From: Agrobacterium tumefaciens | Lineage (GTDB): Bacteria; Pseudomonadota; Alphaproteobacteria; Rhizobiales; Rhizobiaceae | Reading direction: 5' to 3' | Length of the DNA: 64,000 nt | Assembly: GCF_000834635.1 (NCBI RefSeq) | Contig: NZ_JXQV01000008.1 | Location: forward strand, 115,313 to 179,312 | In this document: positions 54,224-63,362 of the stretch, one piece after another | How the letters are laid out: the number at the start of each line of letters is the position of its first letter | Position numbering within the stretch: position 1 is the first letter of the stretch | Position numbers and translations under genes: made by a program | Notes under the pieces: generated by a model | Seen by the model: only the letters and a program-made list of their open reading frames with translations | The model's database searches: none | What the model was told of the DNA's origin: nothing

Positions 54224-56976
54224 TGATGAAAATTGTTAGTCTCGTTATCACCGCGATCAGCCTCACTCTTATTTTTTCGCAGACCACTTTTGCAGATGAA
54301 CCAAAATGGGATCCCCGCCTGACACGGGGAACGCTCGAAAACGGACTATCCTACATCATCTATGATAGCGAAAAGTTGGAAGATCCCTTCAACATCCGGC
54401 TGATCGTGCATGCGGGTTCCGTCGATGAGGAAACGCCAAGCGGCGTTGCGCACATACTGGAACACATGGTTTTTCAGTCGAGCGTGGCGCATCCTGAAAC
54501 ATTGCACCGTTACTTCCACCATCTCGGCTGGCGGACAGGCGTTCAGGTCAATGCTGTTACCCGAGAGACCGAAACCCAATTCATGCTGCGCACACGCCCA
54601 AACGATGCGCTCGACCTCGAGGGCTCTCTAGCGCTTGTGTCTGACCTCGCATTTGGCTCGAAATTGCTAGAAGCAGACTGGGAAAAGGAACGATCCGTCA
54701 TCCTCGAGGAACTGCGTCAGGGCAATAGCGTTGCTGACCGCATAAGCCGCCAGAAGAAGGCCGTCTTGCGCGCCGGGTCACGTTATGTCGACCGACCGAC
54801 AATCGGCACGCGTGACGGCATAGAGAAGGTTTCCATTGCCGACATCCGTGCATTTCACAAGCGATTTTACGTAGCCGCCAACATGACTCTCATTCTGTCC
54901 GGTCGCATCGACAGGCAGATTGCCGTGAACGCCATCGAGCGGCTTTTCGGTTCCACGCCAAAGCAGCCACGCGCGGATCGCCCCTATGTCAAGCTTCCGC
55001 TTAGGAATGGTATAACGACCGGACTGGTCCAGGATGAAGAGGGCTCCTCGTCCCAGGTAACCTATGCGCTGCGCATACCCATGCCAGATCGCAAAAGTGA
55101 AGATGGCCAGATCGCGTATCTACAAAACTATTTCCTGATACGCCTCATCCGAGACGCCGTTCAAAGCCAGGGCCTTCACTTCCGTCATGCAGTCGATGGT
55201 CTAGCATTTGTCGCGCAGGAGACGACCGAAGAACGGTTGATATTGGCTTTCAATGCCCGCACGCACGATCACGAAACAGCGTGGCCAATCCTGCTAGAGA
55301 CGGTCGAGCGGTTGCGCCGAAACGGGGTTTCCGGTGATGGCTTCAATTCATTGATGGCGAATGCGCGGCGTATAAACACAAACAATGTTGATGCCGCGCG
55401 AAAAAGAACTTTCGCCGAATGGGAGGATAAAATCGCCTCCGCTGTGCTTACCGGCTCCGTCCTTGAAGAGCCGCAAGCGCGCACCGCGAAAACGAACGCC
55501 TTGTTAAAGCGCATAACACTTGAAGGCCTTAATCGAAGGATGCAGGACATACTGTCTTCGCCTGATGAGGTCCTATTTTATCAGGTTCAAGGTAACGTCA
55601 CGCGGGTACTGCCCACCGTTGACGAGATCACAGACGCAAACACACGGCTGAGAACACTCGATTCACTTCCAGATTTGCCAGCCATCGTAGAGACACCGAA
55701 CGCGGCAAAAGCGGATGAGCCGCCAAAATGGCCACAAGAGGCTCAACTGCCACGGAACGGCAAAATTACCTCTGAAACCCACAACAAGGATCCATCTATC
55801 ATTGAATGGCACCTTTCAAATGGCGATAGAGTCATATGGCTGGAGCGACAGACTCCAGATGGCAAGATCTACGTGTCGGGGCAGTCCCATCCAGGTTACA
55901 TGAACGCCGAATTCGGCAGCATCCTCTCACAAACCGCCATCCAGTTATGGCAGCAGAGTGGCTTTCACTTTTGGTCACAAAGTGAATTTGATCGCTGGCA
56001 ACAATCACAAAAGCAAAGCTGGAGTTGGGTTCTCAAAAAGGGATCGCTCGATATCGCAGTTGCGGCTCAGACGGACCAATTGCCTTTGCTTCTCGAACAA
56101 TATGCTGCGAGTGTGGCGTTCGGCACGGTTCGAGACGAAGCATTGGACATCTTTCTTAAACAGGCAGCACCCCTCGCACACCCCGACGACTACACGCAGC
56201 TATTGTATGGTACCGCTGCTAAAGAGCTGTCCGCCATCGACATCAACACCGTGACGACAGAGAGCCTGGCGACTACCGCTCAGGGTTTCCTATCTGCACC
56301 AGTTATATGGTTTGTAGTCGGAGCCACTCCGGACGATACCAACAAGACGGCCTTTGCCGAGATGATTGGCGCGGTTTCGCGCGCAAAGCCACTATCCAAG
56401 ATGCCAGCGCTTCAACGCAATGGAGTTCATACGGCCAACATCGAAACATTTGATACCGATAAGGCACGCGTGAAAATGTCGTTTTTTTCACCGATGAACT
56501 GGACACCAGAGGGTGCATTTATCGTCTCGACGCTGACGCCATTAGCCCAACAGGCGCTGAAGAACAAACTGAGGCTGGAACTGGGCGGCGTTTATTCCGT
56601 GCAGTTCGACCTTGAACTTGATCCTGACTCAAACCGGATCATCGGCAATCTGTCATTCGAATGTGCACCTGAAACAGCCAGTAAACTGGCGGACGCCGCT
56701 ATCGGTGTGATCAAGACGATGCCGGAGTTAGCGTTGAATGCGGATGTCAATCGAGTTCAGGCTGACATTGCGTTTGCTGAACTCGGCCGACTTGACGACC
56801 CGAATACTTTGTTACGCAGACTTGCGCTGAGCTATCTCCGATACGGCAATGGGGGATATCTTAACCGGGTGCAAAGTCTTGGTAAGCGCATCACCCCAAC
56901 CTTGCTGGCAACCCACGCCCGCGGCGCGTTCAGCACGGACAACATCGCAGTGTTGATTCAAATGCCAAAGCGGTAG
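54223..56976 (+). CDS. Periplasmic M16-family zinc protease (PqqL/FusC-like)
   Basis: 917 residues with a signal peptide (hydrophobic 5-20, cleavage near TTFADEP). The inverted zinc motif HILEH (His77, Glu80, His81) and a third ligand Glu156 in EKERSVILEE are intact. The rest shows the usual four-domain M16 clam shell, including a later inactive half (RIDRQIAVNAIERLFGS pattern for the first half and QMPKR at the end). Start and receptor stop overlap (TGATG), so both are made in step. In Pectobacterium and E. coli, FusC and PqqL cut ferredoxin imported by a TonB receptor to free iron; an equivalent role here is inferred. Confidence 0.9.
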   Translation: MMKIVSLVITAISLTLIFSQTTFADEPKWDPRLTRGTLENGLSYIIYDSEKLEDPFNIRLIVHAGSVDEETPSGVAHILEHMVFQSSVAHPETLHRYFHHLGWRTGVQVNAVTRETETQFMLRTRPNDALDLEGSLALVSDLAFGSKLLEADWEKERSVILEELRQGNSVADRISRQKKAVLRAGSRYVDRPTIGTRDGIEKVSIADIRAFHKRFYVAANMTLILSGRIDRQIAVNAIERLFGSTPKQPRADRPYVKLPLRNGITTGLVQDEEGSSSQVTYALRIPMPDRKSEDGQIAYLQNYFLIRLIRDAVQSQGLHFRHAVDGLAFVAQETTEERLILAFNARTHDHETAWPILLETVERLRRNGVSGDGFNSLMANARRINTNNVDAARKRTFAEWEDKIASAVLTGSVLEEPQARTAKTNALLKRITLEGLNRRMQDILSSPDEVLFYQVQGNVTRVLPTVDEITDANTRLRTLDSLPDLPAIVETPNAAKADEPPKWPQEAQLPRNGKITSETHNKDPSIIEWHLSNGDRVIWLERQTPDGKIYVSGQSHPGYMNAEFGSILSQTAIQLWQQSGFHFWSQSEFDRWQQSQKQSWSWVLKKGSLDIAVAAQTDQLPLLLEQYAASVAFGTVRDEALDIFLKQAAPLAHPDDYTQLLYGTAAKELSAIDINTVTTESLATTAQGFLSAPVIWFVVGATPDDTNKTAFAEMIGAVSRAKPLSKMPALQRNGVHTANIETFDTDKARVKMSFFSPMNWTPEGAFIVSTLTPLAQQALKNKLRLELGGVYSVQFDLELDPDSNRIIGNLSFECAPETASKLADAAIGVIKTMPELALNADVNRVQADIAFAELGRLDDPNTLLRRLALSYLRYGNGGYLNRVQSLGKRITPTLLATHARGAFSTDNIAVLIQMPKR

Positions 56977-57006
56977 CGGAATATCAGTGGGGAGATCGAG
57001 ACATCA

Positions 57007-57150
57007 ATGGAATTAGAAAGAGAGCCATGGCAAGTGAACTCAGCCGCACCGCCAGGCCACGCATACCTGATGGATATGTTAATCCGGGACAGCGGAAGAG
57101 CGATGGTGGTCATCATAGCACCTATATTCACACACCTATTCATCTGGTAA
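57007..57150 (+). CDS. Possible 47-aa membrane peptide or gene stub
   Basis: An ATG ORF of 47 residues, 30 bp after the M16 protease stop, with GGGGAG 12 bases upstream. The last 17 residues (RAMVVIIAPIFTHLFIW) form one membrane helix. It ends about 35 bp before the IS3 remnant. It could be a real small membrane protein of the import operon or the 5' stub of a longer gene (for example a TonB-like energiser) cut by the rearrangement. I do not recognise a family. Confidence 0.35.
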   Translation: MELEREPWQVNSAAPPGHAYLMDMLIRDSGRAMVVIIAPIFTHLFIW

Positions 57151-57184
57151 TCCACCCGTTTTTAATCGGGATCGGCAGTAGAAT

Positions 57185-57520
57185 TCATGCTGCCATTTTC
57201 AGCTTTTGCCTCGGAGTGATAACGCCCGTGGCCATATCGGGTAAATCAGGGTTGTATGTCCAGCGCGATCGTGTGGCGTAGTCCTGCGCCTGCTTGATAG
57301 TATCAAACTTGAAGCATCCCAGGCATTCATGCCTGACCGTGATGTCAAAGCGCTCGATGTAGGCGTTTTGCGCCGACTTTCCCGGCTGGATATGGGCGAT
57401 GGCGATGTTCCGCTTCTTGGCTAATGCCAAAAGTGTGCCGCTGATGTATTAGAGCCCATTGTCCGCCCGAATTGTATCCGGCTTTCCGCGCCATTCGATG
57501 AACCGATTGAGGGATCAAAC
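57185..57520 (-). mobile_element. IS3-family transposase (OrfB) 3' fragment, inactive
   Basis: Minus-strand translation gives the C-terminal part of an IS3 OrfB integrase: RFIEWRGKPDTIRADNG, then an in-frame TAA, then YISGTLLALAKKRN, HIQPGKSAQNAYIERF, VRHECLG, WTYNPDLPDM and ITPRQKLKMAA. The DDE domain's first half is missing, and the stop plus an upstream frame change make it non-functional. No terminal inverted repeats can be recognised. It marks a rearrangement next to two truncated genes. Confidence 0.82.
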
Positions 57521-57600
57521 GACCCACCCGGCTGCCAAGAGAACTAGACCTCTTTGCCCAGTCTTTGGCAGTCGTGGCCTTGTCCGATGATCGCTGGGAT

Positions 57601-57637
57601 CCGTCTGGTGCCGGACGATGACACCAGACGGGCTTTT
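57601..57637 (+). terminator. Hairpin near the transporter fragment
   Basis: CCGTCTGGTG (57601-57610) pairs exactly with CACCAGACGG (57622-57631), followed on the plus strand by GCTTTT. It lies 41 bp beyond the stop of the minus-strand transporter fragment and may terminate transcription in either direction. Confidence 0.55.
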
Positions 57638-57672
57638 GCGAAAATGCCCCCCCAAGGGCATGGACGCGCTGT

Positions 57673-58145
57673 TCAGAACTTCGTGGCGAAATTAACCCAG
57701 AAGATATCGCCCTGCGACCGGTTTTCCGCCACCACGTCATGCTGCCAGGAGACACCGAGTTGCATGCCGGGATTGAAGCTGTATGTCAGGGACGGACCAA
57801 CCGCGAAGCCCTTGCCTCTTTTACCATCGGCAGGGGCCGTCGGTCCGCTATCATCGGTGAGCTGCTGCAAATAGTAGCCGACGGCGCCCACGCGCAGCTT
57901 GTCGAAATTCCAGCCGAGAGCATAATCGATGACCAGTTCGTTGCCGGAAGTATAATCTGTATCCGTGTTGTCGGTGTTAAAGATCACACGGGCGACACCG
58001 CCAAACTCGAAGCCCTCAGGGTCGGTGTAATGATATGCGACGGTGGGTTGAACCGACCAGTGATTGGTGCCGATATTGACGAGTTCCGATACATCGTAAC
58101 TGCCGGTGGGCATAGCAATGTCGAGACCCGCGACAAACAGATCCC
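57673..58145 (-). pseudogene. SphA/phenol-degradation outer-membrane transporter, 3' fragment
   Basis: The minus frame ending at 57673 codes for the C-terminal half of a MetA-pathway/SphA-type channel: DLFVAGLDIAMPTGSYD, NIGTNHWSVQPTVAYHY, DTDYTSGNELVIDYALGWN, GKGFAVGPSLTYSF and a final aromatic strand FWVNFATKF. Family proteins are about 300 residues; only about 155 remain. Upstream of about 58145 the frame passes into sequence that codes for an FAH hydrolase on the other strand, so the 5' half is gone. Confidence 0.75.
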
Positions 58146-58791
58146 GCTGATCTATCAGGGGGCCAGCGATGACTTTCGGGGTCCACTCGCCGATGTCGAA
58201 TTTCCGGACGAGGCAATGCTCATCGATATTGAAGGTGAGTTTGGTGTGGTGCTGTCTGACGTGCCCATGGGGACGACGGCAGAGATCGCTGCACACCATG
58301 TGCGCCTCATCGTACAGATCAACGACTGGTCCCTGCGTGCCTTCGGACCGCGTGAAATGCGTGCAGGATTCGGATTTGTGCAGGCGAAACCCTCGACGGC
58401 TTTCGCTCCCGTGGCCGTCACACCCGATGAACTCGGCTCCCACTGGGCCAATGGTCGCGTCGGGCTTCCTCTGCATGTCTCGATCAATGATCGCGAAGTC
58501 GGCCACGCAGACGGCAGTGAGATGCATTTCTCGTTTGGTGAGCTGATCGCATATTGCGCACGCACAAGGCGCTTGTCTGCCGGTACGATGATCGGCTCCG
58601 GCACAGTGTCGAATGCCGATCGGGCCGCCGGATCGTCCTGCATTTCCGAAATTCGCACGATCGAACTCTTGGACGAAGGCGCGGCACGCACCCCCTTCCT
58701 GACCTGGGGTGATCGGGTTAGGATGGAGGCACGTCTGCCGGATGGATCCGTTCCCTTTGGCGTGATCGATCAGCGCGTGGTTCAGGTCTGA
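58146..58791 (+). pseudogene. Fumarylacetoacetate-hydrolase-family protein, 5'-truncated
   Basis: From about 58146 the plus frame reads LIYQGASDDFRGP and continues as a typical FAH-family C-terminal domain: VLSDVPMGTTAEIAA, VQINDWSLRAFGPREM, GFGFVQAKPSTAFAPVAVTPDELG, GTMIGSGTVSNADR. About 215 residues remain; relatives have about 120 more before the IYQGASDDF segment, and these are replaced by sequence of the transporter fragment. The metal-binding Glu pair region near the junction (DIEGEFGVV) is kept. The missing start makes translation uncertain. The stop overlaps the epimerase start (TGATG). Confidence 0.75.
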
Positions 58792-59707
58792 TGCGTATTC
58801 TGGTTACGGGAGCCGATGGATTTCTCGGGCGAGGCCTGCTCGCCCAACTGGCGACATCATTTTCGCAGGCTCGGCGGCTGGTTCTGACGGACCGCAGCTT
58901 TTCCGGTTCGGGGCCTGTAGGCTCGGAGACGATAGCCGGCGACCTCTGCGACCTGGACTTCGTTGCCGACCTACTGGCGCCGGGTTTCGATCTCGTCTTT
59001 CACCTGGCAAGCGTCCCAGGAAGTCTGGCCGAGACTGAGCAGGATTTGGGCCACAGCGCCAACCTTCTGGGCCCCGTGGCACTGGCGCGTGGCGTAGCAG
59101 CGCAGTGTCGAGGTGCCCGCTTCATCTTCGCATCATCCATTGCGGTCTATGGCGCTCTTGGTAACGGCGTCGTCACGACTGAGACACGCCCGGCGCCGCT
59201 CCTGACCTACGGCGCCCACAAGCTGATGATGGAAATCCTGCTTTCGGACATGACACGGCGCGGTGCGCTTTCTGCCATGAGCTTGCGCTTTCGGGCATTG
59301 TTGCGAGACCGCCAAGCGAAAGCGGACACGGATCGGCTTTCATGAGCCAGATTTTCCATCGCATTGCAGCCGGTGATGCCTATGACTGCCCCCTGCCCTC
59401 GAACAGCACATGCTGGTGGATGTCGCGGCGGGCTGCAACGACTGCACTGCTGCACGCCGCACAGATGCAAGGCCCCTTTCCGACGGTCGTCCAACCTCCC
59501 GTTCTCCATGCAAGCCTTGAGGCCGTGTCAGAGGCCATTGCCCGGACAGTCGGAAAGCCGGCGCGCATTGGTTGGGGCGATGACGAGAAGCTGCAACGCA
59601 TCTTCGGCGCGATGCCGCCGCTTGATGCCGGGGCAGCCCAGGCCCTCGGTTTTCGGGCAGATGCTACTCTCGAACAGCTGGCGGCAGCCGCACTTTCAGG
59701 AGAATGA
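58791..59707 (+). pseudogene. NAD-dependent epimerase (D-erythronate dehydrogenase-like), frameshifted
   Basis: The first frame (58791-59345, 184 residues) has TGADGFLGRGLL, HLASVPGSLAETEQD, FIFASSIAVYGAL and the catalytic Tyr and Lys in TYGAHKLMME. After SLRF the correct sequence moves to another frame: GIVARPPSESGHGSAFMSQ, then SNSTCWWMSRRAATTALLHAA to the stop at 59707. One missing base near 59291-59296 explains it; together about 305 residues, normal for the family. The enzyme would oxidise a C4 sugar acid or similar. Confidence 0.82.
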
Positions 59708-59710
59708 GAT

Positions 59711-60475
59711 ATGAAGATCATCGATCTATCGGTTGCCATCGAGAATGATGTCCCCGCCGATCCGCCCGGTCTGGGTCCGAAGATCAGCTACACCAATCAT
59801 GCCGAAGGCTCGCAAGAAGTCCTGCGTTTTTTCCCCGGACTTGATATCTCCGATGTCCCAGGTGGCGAAGGCTGGGCTGTCGAGCAATTGGCGCTCACAG
59901 CTCATGCCGGTACGCATCTCGATGCCCCATGGCACTTTGCATCCACCATGAACAATGGGAAACCGGCCTGGACCATCGATGAAGTCCCGCTGGACTGGTG
60001 CATCCGCCCGGGCGTGAAGCTCGACCTTCGCGATCTTCCGGATGGTCATGTCGCAACCGAGGCGGACATCAAGGCTGCGGTCAAGGCAACGGGGCACACT
60101 TTGCAGCCTTTCGATATCGTCCTCATCAACACGGCAGCCGGTGCGGCCTATGGCAGACCGGACTATCTCGGTCGTGGTTGTGGCATTGGCCGTGTCGCGA
60201 CCCATTGGTTGATGGACCAGGGCGTGCACATTGCCGGGACCGACGCATGGTCCTGGGACGCACCGTTCCCGGTCACGGCGAAGCGCTTCGCAGAAACCGG
60301 CGATGCTGCGCTGATCTGGGAAGGCCACAAGGCGGGACGCGAAGGGATCTTCATGCATATGGAGAAGCTGACACGTCTGGACGAGCTTCCGACCCATGGC
60401 TTCACCGTCTCCTGCCTGCCCGTCAAGATCAAGGGCGGCTCGGCCGGCTGGTGTCGCGCGATCGCCATGCTCTGA
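59711..60475 (+). CDS. Cyclase-family metal hydrolase (kynurenine-formamidase-like)
   Basis: 254 residues. The family metal motif HAGTHLDAPWH is intact (about residues 65-75), and the start IIDLSVAIENDVPADPPG is typical. GIGRVATHWLMDQGVHIAGTDAWSWDAPF supplies further metal and active-site residues. Members hydrolyse amides, lactones or isatin-like rings. It follows the epimerase by 3 bases in the same direction and belongs to the same catabolic unit. Confidence 0.88.
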   Translation: MKIIDLSVAIENDVPADPPGLGPKISYTNHAEGSQEVLRFFPGLDISDVPGGEGWAVEQLALTAHAGTHLDAPWHFASTMNNGKPAWTIDEVPLDWCIRPGVKLDLRDLPDGHVATEADIKAAVKATGHTLQPFDIVLINTAAGAAYGRPDYLGRGCGIGRVATHWLMDQGVHIAGTDAWSWDAPFPVTAKRFAETGDAALIWEGHKAGREGIFMHMEKLTRLDELPTHGFTVSCLPVKIKGGSAGWCRAIAML

Positions 60476-60635
60476 AAGTACCGACTGCTGCTGGTAGGTC
60501 GGAACACAAAAGCGTGGCATGTCATCAATGCCACGCCGATATCCAAGGCGACACGCATGAGTGGCATCGGTACGAGGAGGGTCCCACACCGAAAGGTTCG
60601 CTCCGAGCGGAGCGCTGCCGAAGCAACCTTCCTGC

Positions 60636-61190
60636 TCAGCTGCTCACAAACCGGGCCGCCAGTTCTGCTCCATTTCTCAGTCCTGTCGCTTTCATCAGAC
60701 GGGCGCGATGCGACTCGACAGTTCTGGCCGAGAGACCGAGTTCGTCAGCGATGATCTTATTTGTCTTGCCTTGGGCCACAAGCGCGATGATCTGCCTCTG
60801 GCGGTCCGTCAGGCTTAGCCGCTCCTTTGCCACAGGACGGGCAATAGGCTGAAAACAATAGAGGGCTTGCGCAAACGGGTCCGATGGATGGCGGGAGCGG
60901 CCATCAACACGGCACCAGAAGCGCCGACCATTGCTTGCCGTCATGATTCGCTCGTCGTTATAGACGTTCTCACCCGACAGATGAGCCTTCCACATTCGCC
61001 CTGCCCTGACAAAATCCGCGTGCTTGGGATAAAGACGCGCAAAGCTCTCGTCGATCAGTTCGGAACGTGAATAGCCGAACAGGCGAGCGAATTCCTCGTT
61101 ACAATCCCGAATAATACGATGCGTGGCATAAACCATCGGCACGGGAATCTCCGTCAGTGCAAACTGTGGCGTAACAGGTTTAGCCCTCAT
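60636..61190 (-). CDS. PAS-LuxR transcriptional regulator
   Basis: 184 residues. A PAS domain (about 10-120) with [28 protein letters not shown], core [16 protein letters not shown], is followed by a Lux[46 protein letters not shown], core [21 protein letters not shown]. No receiver domain. It is divergent from the CoA-transferase genes (118-bp gap) and is the obvious candidate for their control, with the PAS domain binding an unknown ligand. Confidence 0.9.
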   Translation of the reverse strand: MRAKPVTPQFALTEIPVPMVYATHRIIRDCNEEFARLFGYSRSELIDESFARLYPKHADFVRAGRMWKAHLSGENVYNDERIMTASNGRRFWCRVDGRSRHPSDPFAQALYCFQPIARPVAKERLSLTDRQRQIIALVAQGKTNKIIADELGLSARTVESHRARLMKATGLRNGAELAARFVSS

Positions 61191-61307
61191 GAGAACCTCG
61201 CGACCAAATGCCGTATAAATACGGCTAACTCAACCCACATTTCAAGGCATAATCTCTTCATCAGCTTCGCCTCTGGCACCGTCAGAGACGAGATGAGGGA
61301 GGACAGA

Positions 61308-62024
61308 ATGAGAAAGATAACGTCAACCGCAGCGGAGGCGCTGGCCGGTGAACTGACTGATGGCATGACCATCATGTCAGGCGGCTTCGGCCTTTGTGGA
61401 ATTCCGACAAGCCTGATCGAAGCCGTTCGACTGTCCGGCGCTAAGGATCTGACTGTGATTTCGAACAATGCGGGCGTCGACGGCTATGGCCTTGGCGTAT
61501 TGCTGGAAACCCGGCAGGTCCGAAAAATGATTTCGTCCTATGTGGGTGAAAACAAGCTTTTCGCGGCCCAGTATCTGTCCGGCAGCATCGAAATCGAATT
61601 CAATCCGCAGGGCACGCTGGCCGAGCGCATCCGGGCTGGCGGTGCAGGCATTCCAGCGTTTTACACCAAAACCGGTGTCGGGACGATCATCGCCGAAGGC
61701 AAGGATGTCCGCCGCTTCGGAGACGATGACTACGTCATGGAGACAGGCCTGTTTGCCGATGTTGCGCTCGTCCACGCCTTCAAAGGCGACACGGAAGGCA
61801 ATCTGGTCTACCGGAAGACTGCGCGCAACTTCAATCCGATGATGGCGACCGCAGCACACCTGACGGTGGCCGAGGTCGAGCATCTTGTGCCTGTGGGTGA
61901 TATCGATCCGGACATGGTCCACACACCTGGAATTTTTGTGAAGAAGATCGTGCACGTCCCCAATCATGAAAAACGTATCGAGCAGCGTACGGTCAGGACG
62001 AGAACGACGGGAGAGGTAGGCTGA
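61308..62024 (+). CDS. 3-oxoacid CoA-transferase subunit A
   Basis: 238 residues from the ATG at 61308 after GGGAGGA; the longer upstream frame runs over the LuxR promoter. The subunit A pattern is clear: GMTIMSGGFGLCGIPTSLIEA, core MSGGFGLCGIPTSLI, then NNAGVDGYGLG, FNPQGTLAERIRAGGAGIPAFYTKTGVGT and VALVHAFKGDTEGNL. It pairs with subunit B to move CoA between succinyl-CoA and a 3-oxoacid (ScoA, AtoD or PcaI like). Substrate cannot be set from sequence. Confidence 0.93.
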   Translation: MRKITSTAAEALAGELTDGMTIMSGGFGLCGIPTSLIEAVRLSGAKDLTVISNNAGVDGYGLGVLLETRQVRKMISSYVGENKLFAAQYLSGSIEIEFNPQGTLAERIRAGGAGIPAFYTKTGVGTIIAEGKDVRRFGDDDYVMETGLFADVALVHAFKGDTEGNLVYRKTARNFNPMMATAAHLTVAEVEHLVPVGDIDPDMVHTPGIFVKKIVHVPNHEKRIEQRTVRTRTTGEVG

Positions 62025-62025
62025 A

Positions 62026-62670
62026 ATGGCTTGGACACGCGAACAAATGGCAGCCCGGGCTGCGCGCGAACTGCAGGACGGTTCCTATGTCAACCTGGGT
62101 ATCGGCATCCCGACACTTGTTGCCAATTACATTCCCGATACCATGGAAGTCACCTTGCAGAGCGAAAACGGCATGCTCGGAATGGGAGCATTCCCGTTTG
62201 AGGGAGAAGAAGATGCCGATCTCATCAATGCCGGCAAACAGACGATCACCCAGCTACCGAAGACGAGTTATTTCGCCTCGGCAGACAGCTTTGCGATGAT
62301 TCGCGGAGGCCATATCGACCTCTCCATCCTCGGCGCCATGCAGGTTTCTGAAAGCGGCGATCTCGCCAACTGGATGATACCCGGAAAGATGGTGAAGGGG
62401 ATGGGTGGCGCGATGGATCTTGTCGCCGGCGTCAAGCGGGTGGTCGTTGTCATGGAGCATGAGGCCAAGGGTGAATCCAAACTGATGAAGGAATGCAGCC
62501 TCCCGCTCACAGGCCGGCGCGTTGCCGATCTGGTCATCACCGACCTGGGTGTCTTCACCGTCGCGCGCCATGGCACACCAAAACTGACGCTGATTGAATT
62601 GGCGGAAGGCGTATCCCTCGAAGAGATCACGTCGAAGACTGAGGCAAGTTTCACTGTCGAGTTGTCTTGA
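62026..62670 (+). CDS. 3-oxoacid CoA-transferase subunit B
   Basis: 214 residues starting 1 base after subunit A's stop. The catalytic Glu lies in LQSENGMLGMG. GIGIPTLVANYIPD, GGHIDLSILGAMQVSESGDLANW and GMGGAMDLVAGVKRVVV (core GGAMDLVAGVKR) are diagnostic. The pair ends the catabolic run FAH, epimerase, cyclase, CoA-transferase and delivers the acid product as a CoA ester for thiolysis. Confidence 0.93.
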   Translation: MAWTREQMAARAARELQDGSYVNLGIGIPTLVANYIPDTMEVTLQSENGMLGMGAFPFEGEEDADLINAGKQTITQLPKTSYFASADSFAMIRGGHIDLSILGAMQVSESGDLANWMIPGKMVKGMGGAMDLVAGVKRVVVVMEHEAKGESKLMKECSLPLTGRRVADLVITDLGVFTVARHGTPKLTLIELAEGVSLEEITSKTEASFTVELS

Positions 62671-62679
62671 AGGTACATA

Positions 62680-62707
62680 CACCCCGCCGGCTTCGTCCGG
62701 CGGGGTG
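62680..62707 (+). terminator. Terminator-like hairpin after the CoA-transferase genes
   Basis: CACCCCGCCGG (62680-62690) and CCGGCGGGGTG (62697-62707) form an 11-bp stem with loop CTTCGT, 10 bases after the stop of subunit B. Followed by ATATTTC. Confidence 0.75.
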
Positions 62708-63362
62708 ATATTTCAGCGACGCTGTTCAGTACTCGGGTAATGGCGGAATTCTGCGAGTCATCTCGAACGAAAGCTCGTGACGGACCCCTTTCAAAGCTCT
62801 CCATGCCCCTCGATCTCTCCTTCTACGACATCGCGGGGCTCTAGGAGACGTCCGTCATACGTCCCGTTTCCAGCAGCAGGCCGTGGCGCTGATTTGAACC
62901 CGTCCTCAACCGTTGAGCATATCGTCAATGACGTTCAGCTTGAGAACAGCCGCGAGAAATATCGCGCAAATATTAAGCTGACCTAATAATACCTGTTTCA
63001 AAAACAGACCATCATCGCGGACAAATTCCAACTGTTCTATCGTCAGAACGCGGATCATCAGCCGCTAGCCCATCAAGGACACCTCGCCTATCGTTCTCGG
63101 TTGGTGCGTTGGCGACACGCTCTGCAAAGCAGAATGCCCACCGCGAACCGTCACCTGCGTCTCAACGCGAAGCTTATCCCCAGAAGGAGTTCCACCAAGC
63201 CTAGGTCTAGAAGGCTGTTGAGCATCACACACTCAGATCAGATGTGAGAGTGTCGCCACCTTTCTGTCTCTCTACCTAATCAGAAGGAAAATGTGGGTCG
63301 AAGGTCACCGCCAAGACCTAGATTGCTAACCGCAAGTTCTTCTACCTCGCCCACAAGGCGAT
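62708..63362. other. Non-coding or degenerate region
   Basis: About 650 bp with only short open frames and no recognised family. Stop codons are frequent in all frames, and fragments such as NSREKYRANIKL hint at decayed coding sequence. It precedes a recombinase fragment and the tRNA, so it may be the remains of an integrated element. Confidence 0.4.

Noticed and set aside
57739..58145. FAH-family frame extended upstream to 57739
   Set aside because: The upstream part is antisense to the transporter fragment and has no FAH similarity; only the part after about 58146 is homologous.
62777..62986. 69-codon ORF
   Set aside because: No family pattern and low coding character; more likely part of a decayed region.
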